From assembly GCA_002440225.1 (NCBI GenBank), contig DJSH01000046.1, positions 1 to 31,720 on the forward strand: a DNA stretch of 31,720 nt, read 5' to 3'. The stretch comes from Candidatus Segatella violae. GTDB lineage: Bacteria; Bacteroidota; Bacteroidia; Bacteroidales; Bacteroidaceae. Below are positions 1 to 7,664 of this stretch, one piece after another. The notes beneath the pieces were generated by a model. It had not been told where the DNA came from and did no database searches. It saw nothing but the letters and a program-made list of their open reading frames with translations. The translations under genes were made by a program, and so were the position numbers. How positions within the stretch are numbered: position 1 is the first letter of the stretch; each line of letters opens with the position of its first letter.

Positions 1-72
1 GCCATAGCCATCGCCATTGCCAATATCTAAAGCGAGAAATGCTCTGATTTTCTCATCTGTTAATACTTCCAT
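1..72 (-). CDS. Small Gly-rich protein, 3' end cut by window
   Basis: The ATG lies inside the last codons of the upstream gene, overlapping it in another frame, which is typical of this tightly packed operon. The visible product is 24 residues: a charged helical start (MEVLTDEKIRAFLALDIG) followed by a Gly/Asp/Tyr repeat (NGDGYG). Small proteins of this shape, with an N-terminal helix and a GSGYG-like tail, occur in Bacteroidales genomes, but I know no function. The stop is outside the window, so length and true end are unknown. Confidence 0.55.
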   Translation of the reverse strand, partial: MEVLTDEKIRAFLALDIGNGDGYG

Positions 73-350
73 ACTCTCTGACCTTCTAAATTAATAATTG
101 CTTTGTCTGTGCAAGGAATGATTTGACAGCAACGGTTAAGTACCATTGACTCAACAATAGGACTAACCTTTCCATCTTGGATGCCATCATTTGCAATCTG
201 GGAAAGGCAGGATGCACCTTCCCATCGCCAAATGTTACGTACATTCTCTACTCGTACAGTCTCACCTTCAACGTTAGTTACTGTACCAAAATACACACCA
301 GCATCATAGCTTCTTACGATGCACTTCTTTCCTAGAATATCTTTATACAT
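60..350 (-). CDS. Small conserved phage protein, DUF6948-like
   Basis: This 96-residue protein has no signal peptide or membrane segment. It starts with a short beta-rich module (KCIVRSYDAGVYFGTV). A W-rich segment follows (NIWRWEGASCLSQIA), and it ends in IIPCTDKAIINLEG. That order matches my memory of the DUF6948 family, common in Bacteroidales phages and of unknown function. Only a profile search would settle the assignment. The gene sits near the 3' end of the long minus-strand operon, and its start follows an AAGTATT leader like those of the next genes upstream. Confidence 0.75.
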   Translation of the reverse strand: MYKDILGKKCIVRSYDAGVYFGTVTNVEGETVRVENVRNIWRWEGASCLSQIANDGIQDGKVSPIVESMVLNRCCQIIPCTDKAIINLEGQRVWKY

Positions 351-409
351 AATACTTAAATTAATTTATGTTCTCACTATTTAGCCCGAAGGTGTTAAAC
401 GTTTAATCT

Positions 410-589
410 TCATTCTGTACTTTCGATATTCTCTAAGCAGACTGTACCTTTCAAGACTGTTCCATCTTCGAGTTTCAAGGTCTTGTTTGGGTCACAAGCT
501 GTAACTCTGTAAACAACACCTTTGGCTGTACCTAACGGAACTCCATTTGTCATCACCAAATCTCCAGGGATATATTCAATTCTATTCAT
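410..589 (-). CDS. Small beta-rich hypothetical protein
   Basis: Translating the gap between neighbours gives a 59-residue ORF (MNRIEYIPGDLVMTNGVPLG...). The pattern GDLVMTNG, then KGVVYRVTACDP and KLEDGTVLKGTV, suggests a small SH3/KOW-like beta barrel. The start context AAGTAAGTATGAAT is nearly identical to that of the next gene upstream (ATG at 924), which supports this start. The gene fills most of the space between its neighbours. Function unknown. Confidence 0.65.
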   Translation of the reverse strand: MNRIEYIPGDLVMTNGVPLGTAKGVVYRVTACDPNKTLKLEDGTVLKGTVCLENIESTE

Positions 590-591
590 AC

Positions 592-924
592 TTACTTTTT
601 AAAATAATGTTCTTTACTGCCATTAAGATACTCCTTACATGTTTCTTTTGTTAGAAACTCGTTGTCTGAATAATCATCAAACTCACCTAAACTTACTTGG
701 CGAAAAAGAAATTTTATGTTATTATCGCTATTCTCATAGCCTGTAAATTGCAGGTCGTCTTGACAAAGACGAAGCCATTCAAGATAAATCTCATAATCTC
801 GCTTAGAGAATTTGAATCCTTTGACATTGCTCTTACACCAACCAAAGTATTCTGGATTCTCTCTGAGAATACTTGTAACTTGTCTTCCTTTATACTTTCC
901 AAAGGTAAAAATATTGTTATTCAT
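592..924 (-). CDS. ExoX C-terminal-like small protein
   Basis: This is a 110-residue protein. Its N-terminal 30 residues (FTFGKYKGRQVTSILRENPEYFGWC) match the short domain found at the C-terminus of exodeoxyribonuclease X-like proteins, with an FGKYKG core and a later W-C. That domain often occurs alone in phages and is thought to bind DNA or a partner. There is no nuclease domain here. The acidic C-terminal half is not recognised. It lies 2 nt from the next gene and shares its start-site leader sequence. Confidence 0.7.
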   Translation of the reverse strand: MNNNIFTFGKYKGRQVTSILRENPEYFGWCKSNVKGFKFSKRDYEIYLEWLRLCQDDLQFTGYENSDNNIKFLFRQVSLGEFDDYSDNEFLTKETCKEYLNGSKEHYFKK

Positions 925-926
925 AC

Positions 927-1163
927 TTACTTTCCTTTAAGATGATTATACTTCTTGATAGCATCCTTTCTAGATGCAGCCATTATTTTCACACCCTTGA
1001 CGGTGAACTCATGCTGCTCCTTTGGCTGGCATTTCTGTTTATCACTTGGGATAGTGCCTTTTGGGGTTGCTAGAGTTAATGACGGAGCACCATATAAATC
1101 AGTAAACCCATAATCCATTGCGGCAGTAATTCCTAATGCCATTTGCAATAACTTTCTACTCAT
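927..1163 (-). CDS. Small hypothetical protein
   Basis: A 78-residue product. The first 40 residues are weakly hydrophobic and Pro/Gly-containing. The last 30 (HEFTVKGVKIMAASRKDAIKKYNHLKG) have the 'F-v-V-G-x-A-A-xx-x-x-A-x-x-Y' pattern of small domains in which a beta strand is followed by an Ala-rich helix. A purine-rich GAAAGG lies upstream of the ATG. It overlaps nothing and is separated from both neighbours by 2 nt. Function unknown. Confidence 0.65.
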   Translation of the reverse strand: MSRKLLQMALGITAAMDYGFTDLYGAPSLTLATPKGTIPSDKQKCQPKEQHEFTVKGVKIMAASRKDAIKKYNHLKGK

Positions 1164-1165
1164 AC

Positions 1166-1345
1166 TTATTTTCCTTTCTCAACGAATATTACATTCTTGT
1201 AATCAGAACGAATTGCTGAACAACACTTCATAAGGCAAACTGTCATTCCGCTATCAAAGAAACATTGTTCACAACAAAATGGTCTGCTTATGTTAGTTTC
1301 TTGCACCACCAATGTGATTTCCTCACCAACTTTGTATTCTTTCAT
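1166..1345 (-). CDS. Cys-rich small protein, possible zinc binder
   Basis: The frame is open further upstream, but I place the start at the ATG at 1345. An AGGAGG lies about 10 nt upstream, the frame upstream of it overlaps the previous gene entirely, and the shorter protein has a natural beta-strand start (MKEYKVGEEITLVVQ). The 59 residues carry a C-C-x-x-C...C...C-C cluster (FCCEQCFFDSGM, then CLMKCC) followed by R-x-D and VIFVE. Small proteins of this type recur in Bacteroidales phages; structural zinc binding is inferred from the cysteines. Confidence 0.7.
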   Translation of the reverse strand: MKEYKVGEEITLVVQETNISRPFCCEQCFFDSGMTVCLMKCCSAIRSDYKNVIFVEKGK

Positions 1346-1346
1346 A

Positions 1347-1688
1347 TCACTCACTGCCTCCTTTCTGCTTTGGGAATAAATCATCAATGTAGAGCCAACG
1401 AGTAATACTTGCTCCATGACTATAAGCAGTCCAATTAGTAAACAAAGCATCACTTTTCTTAAATGAAATGTAGGTATTAATACTTTCTGTTATCTTCGCC
1501 TCTGCAACAACTTCTGCAAACATTCTTGGCTCTTCACTAGCATCATGCCACAGGTCTTTCAAGAACTCTTGGATTGCCCAGTGAGCACCAGCCTTAAAGC
1601 CTTCCTCTGCTTCTGTTGCCGCTATATAATCACCACTAGCATTAGCTGAATGCTCTCTTGCTGCTTCTTCTATCTTCTTTTCGTCCAT
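1347..1688 (-). CDS. Conserved Bacteroidales phage hypothetical protein
   Basis: 113 residues from the internal ATG at 1688 (the frame extends two codons further to a TTG). The N-terminal half is helical and acidic, with an 'EAAREHS...F-x-x-G-A-x-W-A' pattern. The C-terminal half has WHDASEEP and ends in ITRWLYIDDLFPK, a W-x-Y-I-x-D-L-x-P signature I associate with a widespread Bacteroidales phage family of unknown function. It overlaps the tail of the preceding small gene and stops 1 nt before the next start, so it is translationally coupled. Confidence 0.7.
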   Translation of the reverse strand: MDEKKIEEAAREHSANASGDYIAATEAEEGFKAGAHWAIQEFLKDLWHDASEEPRMFAEVVAEAKITESINTYISFKKSDALFTNWTAYSHGASITRWLYIDDLFPKQKGGSE

Positions 1689-1690
1689 AA

Positions 1691-1864
1691 TCAAAACATT
1701 ATTCTATATGGTTTACCTTTCAATGTCGGTCTCTTTTGTTCCACGAACTTCAAGAGTTCGTTGTAATCAATCGTGAACAATGGACAGTACTTGTACTTTA
1801 GGGTACAGATGAACTTGCCATCGAGCATGATGTCTAGGAACAGGGCTTTCATCGCTTGTTTCAT
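1691..1864 (-). CDS. Small conserved hypothetical protein
   Basis: This 57-residue ORF was recovered from a gap. Its ATG overlaps the TGA of the preceding gene (ATGA), and a good GGAGG site sits 6-7 nt upstream. The sequence is MKALFLDIMLDGKFICTLKY..., then CPLFTIDYNELLKFVEQ and RPTLKGKPYRI. I recognise this as a short family common in Bacteroides/Prevotella phages with no assigned role. Coupling and ribosome-binding site make it one of the better supported small genes here. Confidence 0.75.
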   Translation of the reverse strand: MKQAMKALFLDIMLDGKFICTLKYKYCPLFTIDYNELLKFVEQKRPTLKGKPYRIMF

Positions 1865-2247
1865 TGGGTTGCCTCCGTGTTATATTCTTTCTGAGCCTTT
1901 TGAACCTCGTAAACGAAACGATTGATACTGATGCCGCAATCTATCACCTTCTGATGGTTCTTGACGGCATCGGCTATGAGGTTGGTACAATCCTCGGTGA
2001 AGCCACAGATACGGTCACCCTCTATAGTGAAGAGGTATCTATTGGTGTTGTAGTAGGCGCACTGGCATAGGTTGAAGCCATTGCCTTCGAGGATTTGCCT
2101 AACGTAGGCGTTGTTGATGCGAAGGACTATCAGCGTGCCTTGGCTTGCGTAATACTTGCGGTATCGGATGCGGTCGTAGAGGATTACGACTATTCCCAGT
2201 ATAAACATCATGGCTGAGACCATGATTTCGATTTCTTGTCTGCTCAT
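1861..2247 (-). CDS. Membrane-anchored hypothetical protein
   Basis: 128 residues. A single hydrophobic helix at about residues 9-25 (MVSAMMFILGIVVILY) is followed by a basic stretch (DRIRYRKYY), predicting an N-out, C-cytoplasmic anchor. The remaining 100 residues are soluble, with a beta-rich centre and helical tail. Four cysteines are scattered in the centre and do not form an obvious zinc site. It overlaps both neighbours by 4 nt. No homology recognised. Confidence 0.65.
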   Translation of the reverse strand: MSRQEIEIMVSAMMFILGIVVILYDRIRYRKYYASQGTLIVLRINNAYVRQILEGNGFNLCQCAYYNTNRYLFTIEGDRICGFTEDCTNLIADAVKNHQKVIDCGISINRFVYEVQKAQKEYNTEATQ

Positions 2248-2924
2248 AATTTTTTCTTTCTTAATGGTTGAAACTTGTGCTCGGCGGATGCTCGCTGCTC
2301 GGACGTACCGTATAACTCTTCATTGACATTGTGCAGCTTGACGGATGCTAGCTTGTGGGTGGCAGGATCAAGCCCATTGCTCTTACAATAGTTTTTCCAT
2401 GCCTCCAAGCCATGGGGCTTCTTGGCATCTTCGGCGGCTTGTTTGGCTTCTTCCTGTCTTTTCTTCTCTTCCTCTACTCTTCCTCGTTCCTCCAACAGGT
2501 CTTTCTCGTAATCGACCAAGGACATCATAAGGTCTTGTGGATTTATGGACTTTCCGTTGTTGAAGAGCTTGCGGTATTGCCCATTCTCGAAGCAAACAAA
2601 GAAATAATCTAGCTCGCCTGGAGTTAGGTAGAAATACTTGGCGCAAATGCGTTGCGCTAGCATCTGTATCTGAAAGTCGGTTACGCCTCCTTCTGTATCG
2701 TATGCACCGAGATAGCGAAAGAGCACTACCAACCGTCCCATAACCCAAGCGGTGAGATTTTGTAAGCCTCCATCCTTACGAATAGTGAGCATCGTCTTGT
2801 TGCCCTTGTTGATTGCTTCGGTGAAGGACATAGGACGAATGTAGCCCGGTCTGTCACTGTTGGAAGGCGCTATTGATGAGGTTTCTCGTGCGCTCTGCAA
2901 GGCGCTGTGCTCGTTGCTGTTCAT
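2244..2924 (-). CDS. Replication-associated hypothetical protein (DUF6633-like)
   Basis: Up to 226 residues. The core (about 55-140) is helical, with a 'MLAQRICAKYFYLTPGELDYFF' segment and a 'GQYRKLFNNGK' turn. The C-terminal 80 residues form a charged coiled coil (about 145-175) followed by a basic tail ending KKKL. The 'YFYLTPGELDYFF...G-x-Y-x-K-L-F' pattern resembles a Bacteroidales family (DUF6633) seen next to replication genes; this is from memory. The first ATG overlaps the upstream gene by 71 nt. A second ATG at 2831 would avoid this, so the N-terminus is uncertain. Confidence 0.65.
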   Translation of the reverse strand: MNSNEHSALQSARETSSIAPSNSDRPGYIRPMSFTEAINKGNKTMLTIRKDGGLQNLTAWVMGRLVVLFRYLGAYDTEGGVTDFQIQMLAQRICAKYFYLTPGELDYFFVCFENGQYRKLFNNGKSINPQDLMMSLVDYEKDLLEERGRVEEEKKRQEEAKQAAEDAKKPHGLEAWKNYCKSNGLDPATHKLASVKLHNVNEELYGTSEQRASAEHKFQPLRKKKL

Positions 2925-3354
2925 TGCTTGTTGGTGTTTCTATCTCGTCTTCCCACCTTGCGCCATTGAGATAAGTGAGCGGATGGGCACGATATGGTTT
3001 GTAATTACGATTGTCTTGTGGTTGTCCTGCCTTGATGGTGGATGCCACGTATTCGGGGATGGCTTTCATGCAAGCTACCTTTTCGGAGAAAGAAAGCCTA
3101 TTCCATTTCTCTTCGGATTTCTTTCGCCCTTTCTTGTAGTCGTAAGCATTCCAGAAGTCTTCGAAAGACGGTGCTCCCTCAACATGCGATATTGTGCATT
3201 CTCCTAGCACTGCTAAGTCGGGGTACATACTAGCCTCCTTGTAATAGCGACCAGTGAGAGCATATCGTGCTCCTTGAACGAAGGCTTCTCGTTTACCTTC
3301 ATCATCGGGAGCGTACTTTTTTGACTCTGCGTTGATTTCCTTTAATGTCTTCAT
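2854..3354 (-). CDS. Replication initiator/helicase-loader-like protein
   Basis: 166 residues. The segment at about 62-135 (FEDFWNAYDYKKGRKKSEEKW, then a helix ending in AIPEYV, then PYRAHPLTYLNGARWEDE) is the typical C-terminal part of phage and plasmid replication proteins related to DnaT/DnaD-type loaders: an F-x-x-F-W-x-x-Y-P/D-x-K-x-G-K-K...P-x-T-W-L-N-G-x-R-W-x-D signature. The N-terminal HTH half usual in full-length members is absent, replaced by about 50 helical residues. A role in loading the host helicase is inferred from this domain and the replication context. Confidence 0.65.
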   Translation of the reverse strand: MKTLKEINAESKKYAPDDEGKREAFVQGARYALTGRYYKEASMYPDLAVLGECTISHVEGAPSFEDFWNAYDYKKGRKKSEEKWNRLSFSEKVACMKAIPEYVASTIKAGQPQDNRNYKPYRAHPLTYLNGARWEDEIETPTSNEQQRAQRLAERTRNLINSAFQQ

Positions 3355-3380
3355 AAGATTCTATTTTTTTTTTGAATTGT

Positions 3381-3812
3381 TTATACCCATCCTCCTGCCG
3401 ATTCCACCTCTCGCTTGCAGTAACTGATGGCTTCCTTGTCGTCCTCGGTAGGGATATTGATTCCTGCCATGGAGGAGTAATCGAGGAAGTTGCGGATTAC
3501 GCTGCTCGCCTCTTGGGTATTGAGCGATGAGAGGGGGCGATAAAGAGGATTGTGATTATCGTCTTTCCTGCCTGTCTCGAAGATGTGTGGGCAGATGTTG
3601 GTCTGTAACTCCCGAAGGGTCGAGACGAAGGTCTGTCCGTAGCGACAAGAGAAGTAGCTGAGCATGAAATGAATGTATGCTTGCTGCTTGTCGGTCTGCA
3701 CTGGGTGAAATTTCTTTATCTCCAAGCTATAACCTGCTTCTTTCGCCTTGTCGATTTCCTTCAAGGCTGACATGTAGGTGCGGAGGTCGTTGAGATTCTT
3801 GAATACTGCCAT
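3381..3812 (-). CDS. NinB-like recombination protein
   Basis: 143 residues. The pattern 'TDKQQAYIHFMLSYF' (dense Q-N/Y, aromatic helix), a central HIFE and R-P-L-S-S-L-N-T-x-E, and a C-terminal helix 'VIRNFLDYSSMAGINIPTEDD' parallel lambda NinB (Orf), which also has a polar Q-N-rich helix and ends in a G-V/I-x-x-P/S-x-D-E segment. Orf-type proteins bind single-stranded DNA and assist RecA/SSB exchange. The position next to a nuclease, RecT and NinG fits a recombination role. Overall identity is low, so this is an analogy-level call. Confidence 0.55.
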   Translation of the reverse strand: MAVFKNLNDLRTYMSALKEIDKAKEAGYSLEIKKFHPVQTDKQQAYIHFMLSYFSCRYGQTFVSTLRELQTNICPHIFETGRKDDNHNPLYRPLSSLNTQEASSVIRNFLDYSSMAGINIPTEDDKEAISYCKREVESAGGWV

Positions 3813-3818
3813 ATTGAT

Positions 3819-4546
3819 TTACATTAGATTGATTTCCATTCCTGCCTTGGCGTAGAACGTTGGAACGCCTAGCACTTGCTGGAACTTGCTTACTGCTTTC
3901 TCAGGATTGAGATGGCGAGAGGAACCGTGGATGAGGATTATCTGATGGGCTGACTTCTCGGCTTCGCACTGCTGGAGGAGTTGGATGCCATGGGCTAGGC
4001 TCATGTGGGAGAGACGGATGCGGTCGGCTTGACTTGCTATCGTCTTGCCCTCGTTAACGGCTCTCTCCAAGAGAGAGTCATCGTAGTTGCATTCGCACAT
4101 ATAGCACTTGCACCCCCGGATAGCTTGCTTCATATTGTAGGCATCCGTAAAGAAATATATGGAGCCATACTCTGGATGATGAATCAAGTACGCATAACAT
4201 TCAACATCGTGCTGAACTTCTAGAGGCGTAACCGAGAAATTGCCAATCTGGAAAACCTTTTCCTTTACCATTGGAATGATTCTGCCACAGGTAGTGCAGG
4301 ATAGGCTTGGTGTGGAATACACATCAATGCCTGCCTTGACGAACTCCTTGGCGTATTTCGCATGATCGCCTTTCAGCCGTGGGAGTGACTGATAATCACT
4401 CCCACGCATTTTGATGTTTTGAGATTTGCAACTTTCTTTACTTCTCTCAATGGGCGACCTGCCTCTATACAGAGCTGCTGCCCATCAGTAGCCTCTAGCA
4501 AGTAACTATTGCCAGCTGACGAAGAGCCTATAACAATTAACTTCAT
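3819..4546 (-). CDS. MBL-fold metallo-hydrolase/nuclease, split frame
   Basis: The protein is encoded in two frames. Frame A starts at 4546 (MKLIVIGSSSAGNSYLLEA...), runs 57 codons and stops at TGA (4373-4375) just after ISHSHG. Frame B carries the rest, from DHAKYAKEF to the stop at 3819. Joined at GGC|GAT the product reads HSHGDH, the exact MBL-fold metal motif. Further metal ligands follow in frame B (QHD, FTDAYN, LIHGSS). Phage members of this fold act as 5'-3' exonucleases or DNA processing enzymes and here sit beside RecT. The split is either a disabling 8-nt insertion or programmed recoding. Confidence 0.75.
4368..4406 (-). promoter_or_regulatory. Candidate recoding (bypass) signal
   Basis: On the minus strand a perfect 11-bp hairpin (arms 4396-4406 and 4378-4388, 7-nt loop) ends on the first G of the last sense codon GGC (4376-4378). 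That codon is followed directly by TGA. Five nt later a second GGC occurs, then GAT CAT in the right frame. A hop from GGC to GGC skips 8 nt and yields HSHG-DH. This is the layout of T4 gene 60 (matched take-off and landing glycine codons, stop after take-off, stem-loop), on a smaller scale. Function not shown. Confidence 0.45.
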
Positions 4547-4552
4547 GATGGC

Positions 4553-5419
4553 TTATTTGAAAGGGTTGTCGGTTTGCTTTTTCGCCTCGGCTTCGGGAGC
4601 ACTAGACTCTGGCTGCTTGATTTCTCCTGCCTCAGCATCGACGGTAACCACCTCCTTAGCCTCGGCAAACTCGGCATCACGCTGCTCCTCGGCAGTAGGT
4701 ACATCGTCCACGGTCATTGCGTTCTGCATTTCGATGGATAGATAACCATACTTGGAAAGCAAACGGCGAAGAACTGTCTTGGTTGCCATATCGTTGAAAT
4801 TACCATACCAACCTACGCTGGTGCCTGGACCGCTCTCGGATTGCTTCTGAGCCATATCCGCAAGCTGCTCGTTCGTCATCTTGCAGTTCTTCAAGGTGGC
4901 AGAATACTTGCGTGCGTACTGGCACATATCATCGAGAGACATGTACATCATCTTGCGGAAACCATTGGTAAGCTCTAGGAAGGCAAAGTAGCCGACAACC
5001 TTGTTTGAGGTCTTTTCCCCGTCAAGATGGAGCTCGCCCGAAATCTTATCGTAGCCTTGATACTCTCCATCGTAGACAATGTCGGCATTGATATTCTTGT
5101 AGAGTCCCGAACGGATGGCAAGCTGATAGAGACCCTTGTAACCGATAATCATGGTAGGGGTGTTGCCATAAGGAACGATGTAGGCGTAGCCTAGCTGCTT
5201 GTTGAGAGGAAGGTGAAGGGAAGCTGCCTTCATCGCCTCTGCCATCAGCAACTGGGGAGGACAGGCGAGAAGCTTCTCATCTGACGTTACCAGCTCCATG
5301 AGCGATGTGGCGAACGTTCCTGCATTATCCTTCATGGTGCTTTTCAACTGTGCCTGATAATAGGCGTTGTTTAATGTGTCGTTGAACGACTTGACTGCTA
5401 ACTGCTTATTTGTTGCCAT
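4553..5419 (-). CDS. recT: RecT-family single-strand annealing protein
   Basis: 288 residues, a normal length for RecT. The diagnostic core is clear: an alpha-helical N-terminus, then 'CPPQLLMAEAMKAASLHLPLNKQLGYAYIVPYGN' and 'MIIGYKGLYQLAIRSG' at about 55-105, and a later NFNDMATKTVLRRLL segment. The last 50 residues are an acidic, Ala/Glu-rich tail ending in DNPFK, usual for SSB-interacting phage proteins. RecT anneals complementary strands and invades duplexes; its nuclease partner here is probably the adjacent MBL protein, which starts 7 nt downstream. Confidence 0.95.
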   Translation of the reverse strand: MATNKQLAVKSFNDTLNNAYYQAQLKSTMKDNAGTFATSLMELVTSDEKLLACPPQLLMAEAMKAASLHLPLNKQLGYAYIVPYGNTPTMIIGYKGLYQLAIRSGLYKNINADIVYDGEYQGYDKISGELHLDGEKTSNKVVGYFAFLELTNGFRKMMYMSLDDMCQYARKYSATLKNCKMTNEQLADMAQKQSESGPGTSVGWYGNFNDMATKTVLRRLLSKYGYLSIEMQNAMTVDDVPTAEEQRDAEFAEAKEVVTVDAEAGEIKQPESSAPEAEAKKQTDNPFK

Positions 5420-5449
5420 TTTTTCTTTGAACCTACAATAGTAGGAATT

Positions 5450-5656
5450 TTATTTAGTTAAAAATTTGATTAATTCTTCTTTTGTTCTAAAACATTGATT
5501 CTCCCTCCTCATGGGAAAGACTGGGAAACGATAGGTGATGGTCTTATGCTCGCCTACTACGTCTATCCCGATGCCTGCGATGTTGGCACGATGGATTTTA
5601 TAATCGACGAGGATATAGACGGTATCACCTATGTTGTATTTAGTTTTCAGCTCCAT
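5450..5656 (-). CDS. Small barrel-like hypothetical protein
   Basis: 68 residues with a KOW/SH3-like opening (KYNIGDTVYILVDYKIHRANI) and a conserved ending (CFRTKEELIKFLTK). The same two elements occur at the C-terminus of the protein encoded at 17684-18316 (FHIGQEVYTMRNNKIIEAKV and FATKEELVKHLMEE), so the two proteins share a domain. The gene overlaps the start of RecT's upstream partner, the ATPase, by 17 nt. The sequence suggests a small regulatory or structural partner; function unknown. Confidence 0.7.
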   Translation of the reverse strand: MELKTKYNIGDTVYILVDYKIHRANIAGIGIDVVGEHKTITYRFPVFPMRRENQCFRTKEELIKFLTK

Positions 5657-7664
5657 CTGAACACTTGATTTGAAGAGTTTCGTCTGGGCTTACCGACAGC
5701 CTTATCTGCTGGTAACCTTCCTTGTAGATAGGATGGAGGTTGCTCTCGCATTCATCGAGTATCATCGGAACGGACACATCGTAGAACTGGGCGATGGTAT
5801 AGGCGATGTCGATTCCTGCATTGACCTTGGCGGCACCATTGAGACGGCTGTAAGGTACGCCATCGTGGTAGCACTCGCAGAAAGGCTTCTTGTCGCCATC
5901 GAGATTGGTCTTGAAGAGAGACCAACGCACAAACTCGAAATGCTTGTTAACCTCGTCTTCCAGGAGTGAGCAAGAATGCTGATAGTAGTCGGTGGCGATG
6001 TCTAGCTTCTCGTCCAACTCGTCTAGCTGATTCTGATAGGTCTCTTTGCTTTTCTTGCGCTCTTCGATGAGGGCAGAAACCTTGTCGTACTGCTGCTTCG
6101 TGGATAGGCGAGCGTAGAGCCTGTGTGCGTCCAAAGAGATAGAGCCTGATTGTCTTTCTAACTCATCGAGTATTTTTCTATCCTCATCACTCTCAACAGG
6201 AGGTTTGTCCAGTTCTTCATCCAATCGGTTTGCCTCTTCGATGGCTTTCTTGTAGTTGTCGTTCTCTGCGAGAATCTCTGTGTAGCTTCTTGGATTTTCT
6301 TTCTCAACCTCGGAATAGTGAGACTCGGCATTCTTGAGAGCCTTGTGGGCTTCGGTGAGCTGGTTGGTGATAGTGGTGCGGTCTTCCTGCAACTGCTCCA
6401 ACATTTCGTTTAGCTTTGCTTGCTTACCCTTGATGTCACCTGCCAAGACTACCAATTTCTTCAAGCGGTCTGCCTTGTCGTTGTTGAATCGGTCTTCGGA
6501 ATCTCGCTTTATCTTCAAAACGTTCTCCACAGGGAGAGGCTGACCACAATGCGGACAGAAGGACAGGCTGTCATCCCAATGCCATTGCTCGGCAGAGACT
6601 GCTTCGTAATCCTTGGCGCCCTGCTTCTTAGACTTTTCAAGTTCATCGAGCTGCTGCTTGATGTGAATCTCGGTATCGGTGAATCCGTCCATCTTGGCTT
6701 GCAGCTCATCGACCATGGCTTTTGCCTTGGACTTGGCGGTTCGGGCAGTGATAAGGTCGGAACCATGCTTCACCTCCTCGTCACCAGACTGGAGGCGTGC
6801 GCTCTTTTCCATTTGGTCGATGCGCTTGCGCTGAAACTCCAGTTGCTTGCGGATGCCTTGGATGCGGACTTGGGCTGCTCCACCTGTGGAGAAGGAGTTA
6901 ATCTTTGATTGCGTCTCTTTCAGCTCCTCAATCTTTGCATCATGCTGCGACTCCAATGCATCCCAGTCTTCCTTTTCGGGCAGTGCCTCGTTGAGCTCCT
7001 GAAGGCGTACTGGGATTTCATCGAGCTGCTTCTGAACCTCGCTGCGCTTGTACTTGATGTGGTACAAGAGACTCTCGATGTCTTGCTTCTTCAAGGCTTC
7101 GAGGACGAAATCGTACTTAGCATCGCCCTCGGTGATAGCATCGGTGGAAATCTCGGGAACCAGCTGCTGCAAGAACTTGCGCTGCTCTGCCCATGGGCGA
7201 GATACAAAGTCTGTTGCCGAGGAACACAAGCGGAAGGTTACTTCGGGGCAAATGCCATCCACGCATTTCTTAAAATCGCCTGCGGTGCATACCTCATCGT
7301 TGATGAAGTACTTGTAGGTGTTGGTACACTTCTCGCCTTTCCACGAATCGATTAATGTGCGCTTGAAAACGAAATCATCGTGCTCGCCTTGAATGTCGTC
7401 AGGCTCGATGCAGCGGAGGGACAACTCTACGCTGTGCTCAATTTCGGGGATGATGTTGTGGTCTCGGTCGAATGTCTTGATGTCTAAGGCATTGCCTTTG
7501 ATGTCGGTGCCGAAGAGGACGTAGGTTAATGCAGAAGCTAGCGTGGTCTTACCCACCCCATTACTGCCAGAGATAACAGTGAGGTCTTCACCGAAATTAA
7601 CCTCTAGGTCTCGGATTCCACAGAAGTTGAGTAGCTTAATCTTCTTGAATAGGATTTTCTTCAT
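5640..7664 (-). CDS. SbcC/RecF-like zinc-hook AAA ATPase
   Basis: 674 residues with the SMC/Rad50 layout. Walker A (SGSNGVGKTTL) lies at about residues 32-42, followed by long coiled coils with a CPHCGQ zinc-hook at about 368-373. Walker B (MILDECESN) lies at about 632-640, after a signature-like segment (VPYSRLNGAAKVNAGI). Such proteins pair with a nuclease to process DNA ends. No Mre11/SbcD partner is seen, so the MBL nuclease may fill that role; this is inference. Smaller than SbcC (about 1050 aa) but typical for phage versions. Confidence 0.9.
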   Translation of the reverse strand: MKKILFKKIKLLNFCGIRDLEVNFGEDLTVISGSNGVGKTTLASALTYVLFGTDIKGNALDIKTFDRDHNIIPEIEHSVELSLRCIEPDDIQGEHDDFVFKRTLIDSWKGEKCTNTYKYFINDEVCTAGDFKKCVDGICPEVTFRLCSSATDFVSRPWAEQRKFLQQLVPEISTDAITEGDAKYDFVLEALKKQDIESLLYHIKYKRSEVQKQLDEIPVRLQELNEALPEKEDWDALESQHDAKIEELKETQSKINSFSTGGAAQVRIQGIRKQLEFQRKRIDQMEKSARLQSGDEEVKHGSDLITARTAKSKAKAMVDELQAKMDGFTDTEIHIKQQLDELEKSKKQGAKDYEAVSAEQWHWDDSLSFCPHCGQPLPVENVLKIKRDSEDRFNNDKADRLKKLVVLAGDIKGKQAKLNEMLEQLQEDRTTITNQLTEAHKALKNAESHYSEVEKENPRSYTEILAENDNYKKAIEEANRLDEELDKPPVESDEDRKILDELERQSGSISLDAHRLYARLSTKQQYDKVSALIEERKKSKETYQNQLDELDEKLDIATDYYQHSCSLLEDEVNKHFEFVRWSLFKTNLDGDKKPFCECYHDGVPYSRLNGAAKVNAGIDIAYTIAQFYDVSVPMILDECESNLHPIYKEGYQQIRLSVSPDETLQIKCSDGAEN

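Noticed and set aside
1346..1453. Longer N-terminus of the Cys-rich protein, with a hydrophobic helix
   Set aside because: It overlaps the upstream gene entirely and the AGGAGG site favours the ATG at 1345.
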